In this document: one piece after another, positions 1 through 10,621 of the stretch
Layout of the letters: each line of letters starts with the position of its first letter
Position numbering within the stretch: the first letter of the stretch is position 1
Assembly (NCBI GenBank): GCA_028281525.1
Contig: JANQJR010000013.1
Location: 1 to 64,000, forward strand
Direction of reading: 5' to 3'
Source: Magnetovibrio sp.
GTDB lineage: Bacteria; Pseudomonadota; Alphaproteobacteria; Rhodospirillales; Magnetovibrionaceae
Length of the DNA stretch: 64,000 nt
The notes under the pieces: generated by a model
The model's input: the letters and a program-made list of their open reading frames with translations, nothing else
What the model was told of the DNA's origin: nothing
Database searches by the model: none
Position numbers and translations under genes: made by a program

Positions 1-675
1 GGCCTTGAGTCCCAACGCCAAGTAGCTTTCAACGAGACGCAGCATGGCCTCCGGCGCATGGGTGGTGGTCTGGTATTTCTTGACCACCGTATCAAAACGG
101 TTGATCGCCGCCAAATACTGACCTTTGCCTTGATAATACCGCCCCACGTTCATTTCCTTGCCCGCCAAATGGTCGTAGGTCAGTTCGATCTTCAATTTGG
201 CGTCACGGGTATATTGGCTTTCCGGAAAACGGGTGATGAGCTCATTGAGGGTTTTGAGCGCCAACTCCGTAATCATCTGGTCGCGACCGACATCGGAAAT
301 CTGCTCGTAGTAACAAAGCCCCTTCAGGTAATAGGCGTACGCCGTATCCTTATTGGACGGGTGCAGTTGGATGAAACGGTCGAGTGCGACGATGGCCTCG
401 TCATATTTGTTCGCCATATAGAGGCTATAGGCCGCCATGACCTGTGCCTTGGTGGCCCAGGTGGAATACGGATGTTGGCGCTCCACCTCGTCAAATCGGG
501 TCGAGGCTTCTTCGTACTGCTCCTGTTCAAGGGCATCGACGGCTAAGTTGTAGAGCTTCGCCACCGGTTCTTCGACGTATTCCTGCTGAAGCGCATCGTC
601 ACCAGTGCAAGCTGCCAGGACCAAGGCGACGGAAACCGCCAAAATACGAAAAGGGGTGGGTATACGCAAAGCCAT
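1..675 (-). CDS. bamD: Outer membrane assembly lipoprotein BamD, C-terminus cut by window edge
   Basis: BamD is the essential lipoprotein of the BAM complex, which inserts beta-barrel proteins into the outer membrane. I read this from the minus strand; the frame is open from the ATG at 675 to the left edge, so 225 codons are visible and the end lies outside. The protein starts with a basic stretch and a hydrophobic segment ending in a lipobox (LVLAAC, Cys23). TPR-like helices follow, with family-typical stretches such as RFDEVERQHPYSTWATKAQ and FIQLHPSNKDTAYAYYLKGL. It sits 236 bases downstream of lpxC, as in many alphaproteobacteria, where bamD follows ftsZ-lpxC. The gap makes its own promoter likely. 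The family call is firm. Confidence 0.93.
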   Translation of the reverse strand, partial: MALRIPTPFRILAVSVALVLAACTGDDALQQEYVEEPVAKLYNLAVDALEQEQYEEASTRFDEVERQHPYSTWATKAQVMAAYSLYMANKYDEAIVALDRFIQLHPSNKDTAYAYYLKGLCYYEQISDVGRDQMITELALKTLNELITRFPESQYTRDAKLKIELTYDHLAGKEMNVGRYYQGKGQYLAAINRFDTVVKKYQTTTHAPEAMLRLVESYLALGLKA

Positions 676-845
676 GGGGCGTTTTTCTTTCTCTGTTGCC
701 GGAATACAGCGCACGCGGAGATCTCCGGGGCGATCCGGGTCGCGGCGGATTATATCACGTCCCCGCGCGGGTCTGTCCAGCGCCCCTTGCGCCTTTTCCA
801 GGCCCCGGTTTCCGGACGTTTCAGGTTATTTTCGCAGAAATGAAG

Positions 846-871
846 CGCGCCCGGCTCAAAGAGCGGGCGCG
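846..871 (-). terminator. Strong GC hairpin downstream of lpxC
   Basis: The arms CGCGCCCGGCTC and GAGCGGGCGCG flank AAA and form an 11-bp stem with one bulged base, starting about 40 bases after the lpxC stop. No clean T-run follows on the minus strand (only CTTCATTTCT). It could be a weak terminator or an mRNA-stabilising hairpin between lpxC and bamD. Confidence 0.45.
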
Positions 872-911
872 AATCGGAACATTTCGTGAATCTGGACTGA
901 GTGCACGAGGC

Positions 912-1847
912 TTAATGAGCAGGGCTAGCGGCCACCGTTTGCTTCGGCCATGAAGAAACGCCTATGGCGGGGTGCAAGACTTCGTCTTCCATGTCCACGA
1001 TCTCGTAATTGGCGGGATCGGAAAACAGTTCATGGAGAAGCAGGTTGTTCAGGGCGTGACCTGAGCGCACGCCGTCGTAGTGCGCCAGCAGAGGCGCACC
1101 GGCGATGTAGAGATCGCCCACCGCGTCCAAAATCTTGTGGCGCACGAATTCGTCTTCATAACGCAAGCCGTCTTCGTTCATAACCTTGTCGCCGCTGATC
1201 ACGATGGCGTTGTCGAGCGAGCCGCCCTTGGCAAGGCCTGCGGCCCACAGCGCCTCCACTTCGTGCATGAAGCCAAAGGTGCGCGCACGCGCGAGCTCGT
1301 TCTTGAACACGCCATCGGTGAGGCCGATGCTCATGGATTGGCTAGCGACGGCAGGGCTGGCGAAGTCGATTTCGAAATCGAGAGAGAAGCTATCCGACGG
1401 CAAGAGCGTGGCGGACTTGTCGCCTTCGCTGACCGTCACCGGTTTGAGAACGCGGATCGCCTTACGCGCGGCCTCTTGTTCGACCACACCGGCGCAATCG
1501 ATGAGAAACAGAAACGGTGCGGAGCTACCGTCCATAATGGGTACTTCCGGGCCTCCGACCTCGATCATCGCGTTGTCGATACCCGCACCGGCAAGTGCCG
1601 CCATCAAGTGTTCGACCGTGCCGATGAGCTTGCCGTCGTCCGTACCGATGGTGGTGCACAATCGCGTGTCGCGCACGCTATTATGGCCAACGGAAATTTC
1701 CGCACCGCCACCGGCCAGATCGGTGCGGCGGAACGTAATGCCCGCATCCACATCGGCGGGGTGCAAAGTCATGGTGACTTTTTCACCTGAGTGCAAGCCG
1801 ATGCCCGTGCAGCTGATGGCGCTTTTCAACGTCTGTTGCTTGATCAC
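912..1847 (-). CDS. lpxC: UDP-3-O-acyl-N-acetylglucosamine deacetylase LpxC
   Basis: LpxC carries out the committed zinc-dependent deacetylation in lipid A synthesis in the cytosol. The 311-residue length is normal for the family. Zinc-site elements are visible: TVEHLMAAL (His80), HKILDAVGD near residues 235-245, and the catalytic-His stretch [10 protein letters not shown] near 262. The start is GTG at 1847, preceded by GAGGA about nine bases upstream; no better ATG lies nearby. It follows ftsZ after a 203-base gap that holds a terminator-like hairpin, so it is probably transcribed from its own promoter in that gap. Linkage of ftsZ with lpxC is the usual dcw arrangement in proteobacteria. Confidence 0.96.
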   Translation of the reverse strand: MIKQQTLKSAISCTGIGLHSGEKVTMTLHPADVDAGITFRRTDLAGGGAEISVGHNSVRDTRLCTTIGTDDGKLIGTVEHLMAALAGAGIDNAMIEVGGPEVPIMDGSSAPFLFLIDCAGVVEQEAARKAIRVLKPVTVSEGDKSATLLPSDSFSLDFEIDFASPAVASQSMSIGLTDGVFKNELARARTFGFMHEVEALWAAGLAKGGSLDNAIVISGDKVMNEDGLRYEDEFVRHKILDAVGDLYIAGAPLLAHYDGVRSGHALNNLLLHELFSDPANYEIVDMEDEVLHPAIGVSSWPKQTVAASPAH

Positions 1848-1944
1848 GATGATGGTATCCTCAGTCCCCAGTGTCGTCTTTCTTGTACAGTCTCTTTTAT
1901 TTTCAGGCCGTTGTTTCGGCTTGTTTAGACGCCCTGTAAAGAAA

Positions 1945-1987
1945 GAGCGCTTCAGTTATGGGTCTAACACCCTTTTCTGAAGCGCTC
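1945..1987 (-). terminator. Rho-independent-type terminator after ftsZ
   Basis: The perfect 11-bp arms GAGCGCTTCAG (1945-1955) and CTGAAGCGCTC (1977-1987) enclose a 21-base loop that itself contains a short GGGT/ACCC stem. On the minus strand the stem is followed directly by TTTCTTT. It begins 64 bases past the ftsZ stop and probably ends the dcw transcript before lpxC. Confidence 0.75.
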
Positions 1988-2050
1988 AAATCAAACAGTG
2001 TTACCTTTTGTTACAGGTTTTTCAGGACCTAACTCCTTATAAACACTTGC

Positions 2051-3832
2051 TTAATTTGCCTGACGACGGAGGAACGCCGGAATATCGAGCAAGTCGTCTT
2101 CGGATTGGCTCAAATTCAAGCGTTCCTCGGGTTCCAAACCACCCAGGGTCGGCTCCGCCGCAACGGTCGTGCGCATTTGCTGCGCCGGTGCGGAAGTCGG
2201 GGTGGCCGCAGGCGTGGGCGCGGGAGCGATCGCGGCCGGTTGCGGAGTATCTTTCGGTTCGGAGGAGCCGAACAGGGAAACCTTGCTCTTGGCGCCACCG
2301 GTGACCCGTTCAAACAGGCTCGGCCCCTTGGTGACGTTCGGTTTAGGCGCGGGTTCTTCTGCGGCGGAAGCGCCGTTGATCATGGCGGCTTCGGCCATCG
2401 GATCGATATCCTGAGCATCCCCGGACTGAGCCGTCATCGGCACGGGCGGAATGAAGGCATCGTCCGCACCCGCCGCCGGCATCGCCGCAGGGGCGGAGAA
2501 GCTTTCCGGCAGCCCCGCCGGTTCCGGCGCACCCATGTCGTCGTCTTCCCCATGTTCCAAAGCCTCGACCTCGGCGAAGGCCTCTTCTTCGGTGGCGGGC
2601 ATGGCGGGCGCCTTGCCTTCCTGCGGCAGTTCCAGTTCCATCGCTGCTTCTACGACCTCTTCCCCGGTCATTACGGGGTCGTCGACGGGATCATGTTCCG
2701 GCTTCTCAACTGTTTCCGCCGCGGCTTGCGCCAGGATTTCAGCGACACGCGGCTCCGCCGGAACTTCCGGTTGGGTTTCGGCGGCAGGAGCCGGAGCGGC
2801 GGGGCGCACGACGGCGTCTTCATGCACGTTGAGCATCACCGGTTCGGGGCGCACCATATTTTCGGCGTCGATGCCGGTGGCGACCACCGACACGCGCATG
2901 CGGCCATCCAGCGCATCATCGAAGGTGGAGCCGAAGATGATGTAAGCGTCTTCGTCCACTTCGGAGCGGATGCGGTTGGCGGCTTCGTCCACTTCGAACA
3001 GCGTCATGTCGGAACCGCCGGTGATGTTGATCAGCACGCCATTTGCACCAGCCATGGAGGTATCATCCAACAGCGGGTTGGAGATTGCGGCTTCGGCGGC
3101 ATCCAGCGCACGGCGTTCGCCGTCGGCTTCGCCGGTGCCCATCATCGCCTTGCCCATTTCGCTCATGACGGAACGGACGTCCGCGAAATCCAAGTTGATG
3201 AGGCCCGGCATGACCATCAGGTCGGTCACACCGCGCACGCCGGAGTAGAGCACGTCGTCAGCCATCTTGAAGGCGTCGGAGAAGGTGGTTTTTTCGTTGG
3301 CGACGCGGAAAAGGTTTTGGTTGGGAATGATGATCAAGGTGTCGACATACTGCTCGAGCTCCTCGATGCCCTTATCGGCGATGCGCAAGCGGTGCATGCC
3401 TTCGAACTGGAACGGCTTGGTCACCACGCCGACGGTGAGCACGCCTAAATCGCGCGCCGCCCGGGCGATCACCGGCGCAGCGCCGGTGCCGGTGCCGCCG
3501 CCCATGCCGGCGGCGATGAACACCATGTGCGAACCCTTGATCTGCTCGTTGATCTCATCGATGGTTTCTTCCGCTGCGGCGCGGCCGATTTCCGGTTTGG
3601 AGCCTGCGCCCAACCCCTGGGTCAGGCCGGTGCCCAACTGGATGCGGCGATCGGTCGCCGCAAACGTCAGGGCCTGCGCGTCGGTGTTGGCGACGACGAA
3701 TTCGACACCCTCCAACTGCGCATTGATCATGTTGTTGACGGCGTTGCCGCCCGCGCCACCGACACCAACCACGGTGATCCGGGGCTTCAGTTCGACCGTC
3801 TCATTCTGGGGTACGCTCAGATTGATGCTCAT
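2051..3832 (-). CDS. ftsZ: Cell division protein FtsZ with long C-terminal linker
   Basis: FtsZ is the tubulin-like GTPase that polymerises into the division ring. Residues 1-320 form the GTPase/activation domains: [15 protein letters not shown] near 21-35, the tubulin signature [10 protein letters not shown] at 111-120 and the T7-loop region [11 protein letters not shown]. An acidic, Ala/Pro-rich linker of about 250 residues follows, as is typical of alphaproteobacteria. The protein ends with the conserved tail [15 protein letters not shown], which binds FtsA and other partners. At 593 residues it is much longer than E. coli FtsZ (383) because of the linker. The 165-base gap to ftsA carries a dense cluster of GANTC sites, which suggests cell-cycle methylation control. 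A terminator follows the gene. Confidence 0.98.
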   Translation of the reverse strand: MSINLSVPQNETVELKPRITVVGVGGAGGNAVNNMINAQLEGVEFVVANTDAQALTFAATDRRIQLGTGLTQGLGAGSKPEIGRAAAEETIDEINEQIKGSHMVFIAAGMGGGTGTGAAPVIARAARDLGVLTVGVVTKPFQFEGMHRLRIADKGIEELEQYVDTLIIIPNQNLFRVANEKTTFSDAFKMADDVLYSGVRGVTDLMVMPGLINLDFADVRSVMSEMGKAMMGTGEADGERRALDAAEAAISNPLLDDTSMAGANGVLINITGGSDMTLFEVDEAANRIRSEVDEDAYIIFGSTFDDALDGRMRVSVVATGIDAENMVRPEPVMLNVHEDAVVRPAAPAPAAETQPEVPAEPRVAEILAQAAAETVEKPEHDPVDDPVMTGEEVVEAAMELELPQEGKAPAMPATEEEAFAEVEALEHGEDDDMGAPEPAGLPESFSAPAAMPAAGADDAFIPPVPMTAQSGDAQDIDPMAEAAMINGASAAEEPAPKPNVTKGPSLFERVTGGAKSKVSLFGSSEPKDTPQPAAIAPAPTPAATPTSAPAQQMRTTVAAEPTLGGLEPEERLNLSQSEDDLLDIPAFLRRQAN

Positions 3833-3902
3833 GGCTCAACTCCACACTCCGCTCGTTTCTCTATTTGTGGCGAAAAAGCCTTAAAAATTCGTAACTTTTG
3901 GT

Positions 3903-3922
3903 GACGAATCGACCGATTCGTC
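3903..3922. repeat. 20-bp palindrome upstream of ftsZ
   Basis: The arms GACGAATCG and CGATTCGTC are perfectly inverted around a 2-base centre. Each arm holds one GANTC site. It lies 71-90 bases upstream of the ftsZ start. It could be an operator, or a product of the GANTC clustering. Confidence 0.6.
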
Positions 3923-3972
3923 TACCCGATTCGCCTTCGAGTCCTTATCGAGTCCTTGACCATTTCTGACTC
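3906..3972. promoter_or_regulatory. Six clustered GANTC (CcrM methylation) sites upstream of ftsZ
   Basis: GANTC sites are at 3906 (GAATC), 3915 (GATTC), 3928 (GATTC), 3939 (GAGTC), 3950 (GAGTC) and 3968 (GACTC). The stretch also contains a 10-base direct repeat, TCGAGTCCTT, at 3938 and 3949. In Caulobacter, GANTC methylation by CcrM, with GcrA, activates ftsZ transcription. The sites are seen directly; the regulatory role is inferred by analogy. Confidence 0.6.
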
Positions 3973-3997
3973 GGTTACTGAAACTGTACTTTTACGC

Positions 3998-5266
3998 TTA
4001 GAAATTGTCCCTCAGCCACTGACCGAAGCGGCCGAAGCGGCTGGCGGGCTGTTCTTTAGGGCGATACGTCCGGCCCGGAGCTTCTCCCGAAGATTCAAGG
4101 GCATAGTGGATCAATCCCGCGCAAGTTGAAAATTGCGGACCGCTCGCGGCTTCCGCCATTCCCTCCAAGTAACGAGGTTTCGCCATGCGCACCTGCGCCT
4201 TATCCAGGATTTCTCCAGCCAACTCGCGCACGCCCGGAAGCAAACTCGCACCGCCGGTCAAAACCACGCGTGGACCGGAAAGCTTTTCAAAACCCGCTTG
4301 GTTTAAGCGGTCACGCACCAGTTCCAGGGTTTCTTCGATACGTGGGCGGATGATGCCCACCAACATGGAGCGCGGCACCGGATTGGTTTCACCGGTTTGC
4401 TCCTCGCCGATCAGGTGGACCTTGATGATTTCCAAGTCATCCTTCGGTGACGCCATGCAATTGCCGTAGAGCGTCTTCATGCGTTCCGCATGTTGCACCG
4501 GGGTCGAAAGTCCCCGCGCGATGTCATTGGTCACGTTGACGCCACCCACCGGAATGCAGTCGGCATGCACCAATTCACCGTCAAAGAATACTGCGATGTT
4601 GGTGGTGCCGCCGCCCAAATCGATCAACGTCACGCCCAGCTTCATTTCGTCTTCGACCAAGGCGGATAGCGCGCTGGCATAGGGACCCACCGCGCGGCTC
4701 TCCACGCCCAAGTGGCAACGATGTAGACAGGTGTCGACGTTGCGGATCGCATTGGTCGCCGCAGTGACCACATGCAGGTTGACGCCCAAACGGTCGCCGA
4801 ACATGCCGCGTGGATCGCGTACGCCACGATTGCCGTCGATGGAATAACCAACAGGGATGGAGTGCACGATTTCCTGATCGTCGGGCAGTTCGGATGCCAA
4901 CCGGTTGGCATCAAGAATTTTGCGCAGGTCCTGATCTCCGATTTCGTGCCCCGCAATGCCAATGTCGTAAGCCACCAAACGGGATTTGAACACCTGACCG
5001 GACAGCGCAACATTGATTTCGTCGATGTTGGCGCCCGCCATTTCCTCCGCCGCACCGACGGCGGCGCGTACAGATGCTTCGGCAGCGTCCATATCGACGA
5101 TGGCGCCGTTGCGCACGCCTCGTGAAACGTGATGGCCGATGCCGATAACGCGGGGCGGACGCGTGCCCTCCTGACGCGCGATCAGGCACGAAACCTTTGT
5201 GGTTCCGATATCCAACGCGGCAACCAAACCGTTTCTGGGTTTGCCCTGCGGCTTGTGGGGGTCCAT
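3998..5266 (-). CDS. ftsA: Cell division protein FtsA
   Basis: FtsA is the actin-like ATPase that tethers FtsZ polymers to the inner membrane. The 422-residue protein has the phosphate-1 motif LDIGTTKVSCLIA near 18-30, the FtsA-specific 1C domain with EINVALSGQVFKS, the phosphate-2 stretch LIDLGGGTTNIAVF and the adenosine motif VLTGGASLLPGV. The C-terminal GRFGQWLRDNF is an amphipathic membrane-targeting helix. The start at 5266 reads MDPHKPQGKPRNGLVAALDIG. An 86-base gap separates it from ftsQ and holds TTAA-type repeats. Most upstream dcw genes overlap, so this gap suggests an internal promoter. Confidence 0.97.
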   Translation of the reverse strand: MDPHKPQGKPRNGLVAALDIGTTKVSCLIARQEGTRPPRVIGIGHHVSRGVRNGAIVDMDAAEASVRAAVGAAEEMAGANIDEINVALSGQVFKSRLVAYDIGIAGHEIGDQDLRKILDANRLASELPDDQEIVHSIPVGYSIDGNRGVRDPRGMFGDRLGVNLHVVTAATNAIRNVDTCLHRCHLGVESRAVGPYASALSALVEDEMKLGVTLIDLGGGTTNIAVFFDGELVHADCIPVGGVNVTNDIARGLSTPVQHAERMKTLYGNCMASPKDDLEIIKVHLIGEEQTGETNPVPRSMLVGIIRPRIEETLELVRDRLNQAGFEKLSGPRVVLTGGASLLPGVRELAGEILDKAQVRMAKPRYLEGMAEAASGPQFSTCAGLIHYALESSGEAPGRTYRPKEQPASRFGRFGQWLRDNF

Positions 5267-5298
5267 CTTTGGTTCAAATCCCTTTCTGGGAACTTCGC

Positions 5299-5338
5299 TT
5301 AAAGCAAGTGTCTTAAACTTCAGTTTAAAACGTCTTAA
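5299..5338. promoter_or_regulatory. Tandem TTAA/TTTA half sites (CtrA-like) upstream of ftsA
   Basis: TTAA occurs at 5299, 5313, 5325 and 5335, and TTTA at 5324. Half sites at 5313, 5324 and 5335 are spaced exactly 11 bp apart, giving TTAA-N7-TTTA-N7-TTAA. The CtrA consensus is TTAA-N7-TTAA, and CtrA controls ftsQA and ftsZ in Caulobacter. The match is imperfect, so CtrA binding is inference. Confidence 0.4.
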
Positions 5339-5351
5339 AGCGGGGGATGTC

Positions 5352-6245
5352 TTACGTCTGCTGTCCCGTTTTTGTTTCGGGACGACGCACGGGATTGGGG
5401 TTGCGCCTGACGATCACGCGGTCCGGCACCCGCAAGTCCAACACCCGGATGTCGCGGCCCAAGACGCCGCTGTCTTCCTCGAACGCAGCCAATCGCGCCA
5501 GGGCATGGCTGGGGTCGTCTTCGGGCAGACGAACATGCACGCCGCCTTCGAGCGACAAATCCCAACGCCGGCCCCCGACACGCACCGCCGCCTTGACCAA
5601 GGGCTTGAGCCCCGGTTGGGTGCCCAACAGCTCCAACAATCCCCCCACGTGATCCGGCGCATCCTCACCCACCACATGGATCAGGTCGGCGAAACGCGCG
5701 AGCCCGTCCTGGGTAATCACCTGGCCGGTATCATCGATCAGGGAAAACGCACCCTGGTTCTGCCACAAGGCCATGGGGCGACGTTCGATGATATGCACCA
5801 CCAAGGTATCCGGCAGCAATCGTTCAATGCGTGCATGTAGAACCCACGGCAAGTCTTCGATGCGGCGCTTCGCCGCCTGGAAATCGTAAGCAATGATCGG
5901 TGCGCCGCGGGCAATGCCCAGCGCATTCAGCAGCTCTTCGCGGCTCGTCTCCCCCCGTCCCGTGACCAAGACATCCTGAACGGTGAGACCCAGATCGGTC
6001 GAAGCTTTGATCGCCGTCCACTTGACCTCGTTCAAAGCGGTTTCCACGTGGCCGGTTTTCCACACCCAGGCGCCCGCGCCACCCACCGCAGCGATAAGCA
6101 TCAAAACGGCGGCGGTGACGGTCTGGGGCCTGCGCCACAACGGCACCACCCGTTTGCGTCGGGGCGTTTTGCATTCTGGCCGGGCGTCGGCGTTCTTGCC
6201 ACCCCGGGACGTTTTGGCTTTGAGCCATGTCAGCATCGTTCTCAT
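5352..6245 (-). CDS. ftsQ: Cell division protein FtsQ
   Basis: FtsQ is a bitopic divisome protein linking early and late division proteins through FtsB/FtsL. The 297-residue protein has a basic cytoplasmic N-terminus, one membrane segment near residues 43-61 ([20 protein letters not shown]), a POTRA domain from about 88 to 155 ([20 protein letters not shown], then [20 protein letters not shown]), and a beta domain with the family-typical [20 protein letters not shown]. The ATG overlaps the ddl stop by four bases (ATGA), indicating translational coupling. It has the expected place between ddl and ftsA. Confidence 0.95.
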   Translation of the reverse strand: MRTMLTWLKAKTSRGGKNADARPECKTPRRKRVVPLWRRPQTVTAAVLMLIAAVGGAGAWVWKTGHVETALNEVKWTAIKASTDLGLTVQDVLVTGRGETSREELLNALGIARGAPIIAYDFQAAKRRIEDLPWVLHARIERLLPDTLVVHIIERRPMALWQNQGAFSLIDDTGQVITQDGLARFADLIHVVGEDAPDHVGGLLELLGTQPGLKPLVKAAVRVGGRRWDLSLEGGVHVRLPEDDPSHALARLAAFEEDSGVLGRDIRVLDLRVPDRVIVRRNPNPVRRPETKTGQQT

Positions 6246-7147
6246 GCGTCACACTCCGCATTATCCACCATCCAACTTACGAGTTCTTCGAAACTGATCC
6301 CCACATGCTGGGCCTGTTCCGGCACCAAGGACGTCGGCGTCATGCCGGGCTGGGTGTTGACTTCAAGGATATAAAGCTCTTCCCCATCGAAACGGAAATC
6401 CGCACGGCTCACGCCCCGACACCCCAGAGTTTGATGGGCCAGCAGGGCCAAGTGCATCGCTTCGTCGTAAACGGCACCGTCGATACCCGCCGGAATCCGG
6501 TGCTGCGACCCCCCGACGGCGTATTTGGCATCGAAATCGTAGAACTCCCGCGCCGTCATGATTTCGGTCACGGCCAACGGCCTGTCGCCCATCACCGCGA
6601 CGGTCAGCTCACGCCCTGGAACGAAGCGTTCCACCATCACCCGATCCCCATACGGCCAGCTTTCGTTGGCGAAGGGCGCAGAGTTGTCACCGTCACGCAC
6701 AATGTGCACACCGACGCTGGAGCCCTCGTTCATCGGCTTGACCACATAAGGCGGTTTCATTACCGTCCCGCCCATCACCTCTTCGCGGGTGGCGATCTTA
6801 TCTTCCGCAACGCGAATTCCAGCGGACTTGAACAGGCGCTTTGCCAACGGTTTGTCCATCGCCAACGCCGACGCCATCAGGCCCGAATGGGTATAGGGAA
6901 TGTCGAGAATATCCAACAAACCCTGAATGCAGCCGTCTTCCCCATAGCGCCCATGCAGGGCGTTGAACACCACGTCCGGTTTCGGAAACAGGTGCCCCAA
7001 CAACGAGCCCACGTCGCGCTGCACGTCGATGGCGGTGACGGAATAGCCCACACGTTTCAACGCCTCCGCGCATGCAGCGCCAGAGACGAGGGAGACTTCA
7101 CGCTCCGCCGACCATCCTCCCATGAACACGGCCACTTGCTTGGTCAT
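6242..7147 (-). CDS. ddl: D-alanine--D-alanine ligase
   Basis: Ddl joins two D-Ala using ATP to make the dipeptide added by MurF. The 301-residue ATP-grasp protein shows the N-terminal [15 protein letters not shown], the central [14 protein letters not shown], and the C-terminal ligand region [25 protein letters not shown], with the E-x-N metal ligands near 268-272. It overlaps murB upstream and ftsQ downstream by four bases each. The gene is usually called ddlB when in the dcw cluster. Confidence 0.96.
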   Translation of the reverse strand: MTKQVAVFMGGWSAEREVSLVSGAACAEALKRVGYSVTAIDVQRDVGSLLGHLFPKPDVVFNALHGRYGEDGCIQGLLDILDIPYTHSGLMASALAMDKPLAKRLFKSAGIRVAEDKIATREEVMGGTVMKPPYVVKPMNEGSSVGVHIVRDGDNSAPFANESWPYGDRVMVERFVPGRELTVAVMGDRPLAVTEIMTAREFYDFDAKYAVGGSQHRIPAGIDGAVYDEAMHLALLAHQTLGCRGVSRADFRFDGEELYILEVNTQPGMTPTSLVPEQAQHVGISFEELVSWMVDNAECDA

Positions 7148-8079
7148 GGCGCATCCCCTTCAATAGGAACGCCGATACGCCGGATTTCCCAGGTGAGGTC
7201 GATGCCGCTTGTCTCCTTGACCCGTGTACGAACGGTCTCGCCCAACGTTTCGATATCCGCCGCCGTGGCGGTGCCGTCGTTGATCAGGAAATTGCAGTGT
7301 TTCTCGGACACCTGTGCGCCGCCCACGCGCAAGCCCCGGCATCCCGCTTCGTCGATCAACCTCCAGGCCTTGTGGCCTTCGGGGTTCTTGAAAGTCGAGC
7401 CACCAGTGGAGGTGCGCAAAGGCTGACTGTCTTCGCGCGACAATTTGATGTCGTCCATGCGGGCTTGGATATCATGCGCCTGCCCGGCGTGACCGCGCAG
7501 GTGAGCTTCAATGAAAATCCAATCCGCCGGCACGGCACTGCTGCGATAGCTGAACCCCAATTGCGCCGCGTCCAATTCATGACGCTCGCCATGCTCGTCC
7601 AACGCCACCGCACCGACGACGATGTCCTTCATCTCCGCCCCGTAGGCGCCCGCATTCATGCGCAGCGCACCACCGACGGTGCCGGGCACGCCGCTGAGGA
7701 ACTCCAAGCCCGATACGTTCGCCTGCATCGCCGCAACGGCGACGTTACCGTCCAACGCACCCGCGCCGACGATCACGTCGGCCTTGTTGACCATGATGGA
7801 GGCGAACTCGCGGCCCAGCCGGACCACCACGCCGGGCACACCACCGTCGCGCACCAACAGGTTCGAGCCGACGCCGATCACCGTGACCGGCACGTCGGCA
7901 GGTTTGTGTTTGAGGAAATGCGCAAGATCTTCCTCATCGGTAGGCTTGAACAAGACTTCCGCCGGACCACCCACGCCGAACCACGTGACCTTCGCCAGTG
8001 ATGCGTTTTCGCTCAGCCGCCCGCGCACTGGCGGCAAACGATCGATCAGATTCTCGGCGTAAACGGCGGCTGACATCAT
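7144..8079 (-). CDS. murB: UDP-N-acetylenolpyruvoylglucosamine reductase MurB
   Basis: MurB is the FAD/NADPH enzyme that reduces enolpyruvyl-UDP-GlcNAc to UDP-MurNAc. The 311-residue protein carries FAD-binding stretches [21 protein letters not shown] and [19 protein letters not shown], the substrate-binding YRSSAVP region, and the active-site [10 protein letters not shown] with the catalytic Ser. The C-terminal [18 protein letters not shown] is typical. Coupled by ATGA overlaps to murC upstream and ddl downstream. This murC-murB-ddl-ftsQ order is typical of alphaproteobacteria. Confidence 0.96.
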   Translation of the reverse strand: MMSAAVYAENLIDRLPPVRGRLSENASLAKVTWFGVGGPAEVLFKPTDEEDLAHFLKHKPADVPVTVIGVGSNLLVRDGGVPGVVVRLGREFASIMVNKADVIVGAGALDGNVAVAAMQANVSGLEFLSGVPGTVGGALRMNAGAYGAEMKDIVVGAVALDEHGERHELDAAQLGFSYRSSAVPADWIFIEAHLRGHAGQAHDIQARMDDIKLSREDSQPLRTSTGGSTFKNPEGHKAWRLIDEAGCRGLRVGGAQVSEKHCNFLINDGTATAADIETLGETVRTRVKETSGIDLTWEIRRIGVPIEGDAP

Positions 8080-9509
8080 TCGGTCCCTCCCTTTCCGCCG
8101 TATCGAAGCTTACGCAACCGCTCCGGCAAGGCATTGGCCCATTGGGTGATGTTGCCGGCCCCTAAGCACACGACCATGTCGCCGGGGCGCGCCAAGTCCT
8201 TAACCACTTCGGGCAGGTCATCGGCGTTGAGCAACGGCATCACGGTGCGGTGCCCGTGTTCGCGCAGGCCCGCGACCAAGGTGTCACGATTGACGCCTTC
8301 GATGGGCGCTTCCCCCGCTTCATAGACATCGGCGACCAGCACCGCGTCGGCGTCGTTGAAGCAGGTGCAGAAGTCTTCGAACAGATCGCGCAAGCGCGTG
8401 TAACGGTGCGGTTGCACCACGGCGATCACCTGGCCGTCACTGACCGCGCCCCGCGCGGCTTTGAGCACGGCGGCGATTTCCACCGGATGGTGGCCGTAAT
8501 CGTCGATCACGGTGATGCCGTCCACATCGCCGGTTTTGGTGAAGCGGCGCTTGACCCCTTCGAAACCGGAGAACGCGGTGCACAGCACGCCGGGGTCGAT
8601 TCCCATCTCATGGGCGATGGCGGCGGCGGCCAAGGTGTTTTGCACATTGTGCATGCCAAACATGGGCAAATTGATATCGCGCGCCACTTCCGGTTCGTCG
8701 TCGCCATAGCCCGCGAACACCACGTCGAAGACCATGCCGTCGCGGCCGGGACGGATGTTTTCTCCGCGCACCATCGCTTGCGGGCTGAAGCCGTAGGTGA
8801 TGATGCGCCGGTCGGAAACGCGCGGGATCAAGGCCTGCACCTCGGCATGGTCGATACAAAGCGCTGCAAACCCGTAAAAGGGAATGTTTTCGACAAACTG
8901 CGTGAAAGCCTTGCGCAAGGTGTCGAAATCGCCGTAGTGGTCCAGATGTTCTGGATCGATGTTGGTAACCACTGCGATGGTCGCGGGGAGTTTGAGGAAC
9001 GTACCGTCGGACTCATCGGCTTCCGCCACCATCCAATCGCCCGACCCCAAGCGCGCGTTGGAGCCCCAGGCATTGATGATGCCGCCGTTGATCACGGTGG
9101 GATCCAACCCCGCCGCATCCAACAATTGCGCGACCAAGGACGTGGTGGTGGTCTTGCCGTGCGTGCCGCCCACGGCGATGGACCATTTGAGCCGCATCAA
9201 CTCACCCAACATCTCCGCGCGGCGCACCACCGGCAAAAGGCGTTTGCGCGCGCCGACCACTTCGGGGTTGTCCGGCTTCACGGCGGTGGACACAACCACC
9301 ACCCCGGCGTCGCCCAAGTTGTCTTCGCTGTGACCGACGGCGATCTTGATGCCCAATTCGCGCAGGCGCACCACGTTGGCCCCTTCGGCCTGGTCGGAGC
9401 CCTGCACCGAATAGCCGAGGTTATGCAGCACTTCGGCGATGCCACTCATGCCGATGCCGCCAATGCCGACGAAGTGAATGGTCCCGATGTCCAGGGGCAG
9501 CGCTCTCAT
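8076..9509 (-). CDS. murC: UDP-N-acetylmuramate--L-alanine ligase MurC
   Basis: MurC adds the first amino acid (L-Ala) to UDP-MurNAc in the cytosol. The 477-residue ligase has the N-terminal Rossmann motif [16 protein letters not shown], the P-loop [14 protein letters not shown], the metal-site region [12 protein letters not shown], and the C-terminal domain stretch [13 protein letters not shown], with Asp-Asp-Tyr-Gly-His-His typical of MurC. The start at 9509 overlaps the murG stop by four bases. Family membership is certain. Confidence 0.97.
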   Translation of the reverse strand: MRALPLDIGTIHFVGIGGIGMSGIAEVLHNLGYSVQGSDQAEGANVVRLRELGIKIAVGHSEDNLGDAGVVVVSTAVKPDNPEVVGARKRLLPVVRRAEMLGELMRLKWSIAVGGTHGKTTTTSLVAQLLDAAGLDPTVINGGIINAWGSNARLGSGDWMVAEADESDGTFLKLPATIAVVTNIDPEHLDHYGDFDTLRKAFTQFVENIPFYGFAALCIDHAEVQALIPRVSDRRIITYGFSPQAMVRGENIRPGRDGMVFDVVFAGYGDDEPEVARDINLPMFGMHNVQNTLAAAAIAHEMGIDPGVLCTAFSGFEGVKRRFTKTGDVDGITVIDDYGHHPVEIAAVLKAARGAVSDGQVIAVVQPHRYTRLRDLFEDFCTCFNDADAVLVADVYEAGEAPIEGVNRDTLVAGLREHGHRTVMPLLNADDLPEVVKDLARPGDMVVCLGAGNITQWANALPERLRKLRYGGKGGTE

Positions 9510-10621
9510 GTTCCATCACTCCCCGGCATTGGGGTTTCCACCAACCCGTCGACCATGTCGGCGAGACGCTTCGCAGCATCCGCGCGGCCCAAATCGCGCG
9601 CACATCGCGCAGCCTTTTCCAACACGGCGGGCAGACCCAATAGGGAATCCAGACGGATCGCCAGATTGTCCGGCGTGAACGTGTCTTGCGGCATGATCCA
9701 ACCAGCCCCGGCCGCATCCACCGCGTGCGCGTTGTATGTCTGATGATCGTCGGCGGCATACGGATACGGCACCAAGATGCTCGGACGCCCAACGCTCAAG
9801 GCCTCGGCCACCGTGGACGCGCCCGCGCGCGAAATGACCAGATGTGCGCCCGTCAAACGATCCGGCACATCGTCAACGAAGGTTGCAAGATGGGCGCGTA
9901 TGGCGTTCGCTTCATAGGTTTTCTTAACGGCATCCAAGTCTTCTTCACGGCATTGTTGGGTCACGTCAAGACGCGATTTCATCTCATCCGGCAATTTCGC
10001 CAAGGCGGTGGGCACGACATCACTCAACACCGTGGCGCCCTGCGACCCCCCCAAAACCAGAATGCACAGCGGCGTACCCCCTTCCGCGCTGGGATACGGG
10101 GTTGCCGCCTTGGCGGCGATGGGAGCGCGCACCGGCATGCCCGACAACATTACGTTCGCACCATCCGGCAAACCGCGGGTGTCTTCGAATGAGGTGGCGA
10201 TGGCCTTGACCCGCCCGGCCAGCAAACGGTTGGCGCGGCCCAGCAAAGCATTTTGCTCGTGGATGGCCGTCGGGATTCCGGCCATGGTCGCCGCCATCAT
10301 AGTCGGCACAGAGGCATAACCGCCGAATCCCACCACCGCGTCGGGCTTCAAACTTTTCAGCAAACGCCATGCCTGCCAAGCGCCAAGCGCCAGCTCGAAC
10401 ATGCTTTTGATGCGCGCGAGCGCACTTTTGCCCGCGATGCCGCCCGCCTGGATATGATGCGTTTCCAACGCGCCCAACTGCCCGCCATAGGCCTTGCCGC
10501 GCTTGTCGGTGACGAGTCCCAGTCGGTATCCGCGTTCGATCAATTCCGATGCCAGGGCCTCCGCCGGGAACACATGACCACCGGTACCACCTGCGGCAAG
10601 AAGGACATGAGGTTTGCTCAT
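9506..10621 (-). CDS. murG: Undecaprenyl-PP-MurNAc-pentapeptide GlcNAc transferase MurG
   Basis: MurG makes lipid II from lipid I on the inner face of the membrane. I place the start at the ATG at 10621 ([20 protein letters not shown]), not at upstream in-frame codons, which only read through ftsW in another frame. This gives 371 residues, near the family norm. The G-loop [14 protein letters not shown] is at 11-24, a second glycine-rich loop reads [14 protein letters not shown], and the UDP-GlcNAc site reads [27 protein letters not shown]. The start overlaps the ftsW stop by four bases. Confidence 0.96.
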   Translation of the reverse strand: MSKPHVLLAAGGTGGHVFPAEALASELIERGYRLGLVTDKRGKAYGGQLGALETHHIQAGGIAGKSALARIKSMFELALGAWQAWRLLKSLKPDAVVGFGGYASVPTMMAATMAGIPTAIHEQNALLGRANRLLAGRVKAIATSFEDTRGLPDGANVMLSGMPVRAPIAAKAATPYPSAEGGTPLCILVLGGSQGATVLSDVVPTALAKLPDEMKSRLDVTQQCREEDLDAVKKTYEANAIRAHLATFVDDVPDRLTGAHLVISRAGASTVAEALSVGRPSILVPYPYAADDHQTYNAHAVDAAGAGWIMPQDTFTPDNLAIRLDSLLGLPAVLEKAARCARDLGRADAAKRLADMVDGLVETPMPGSDGT

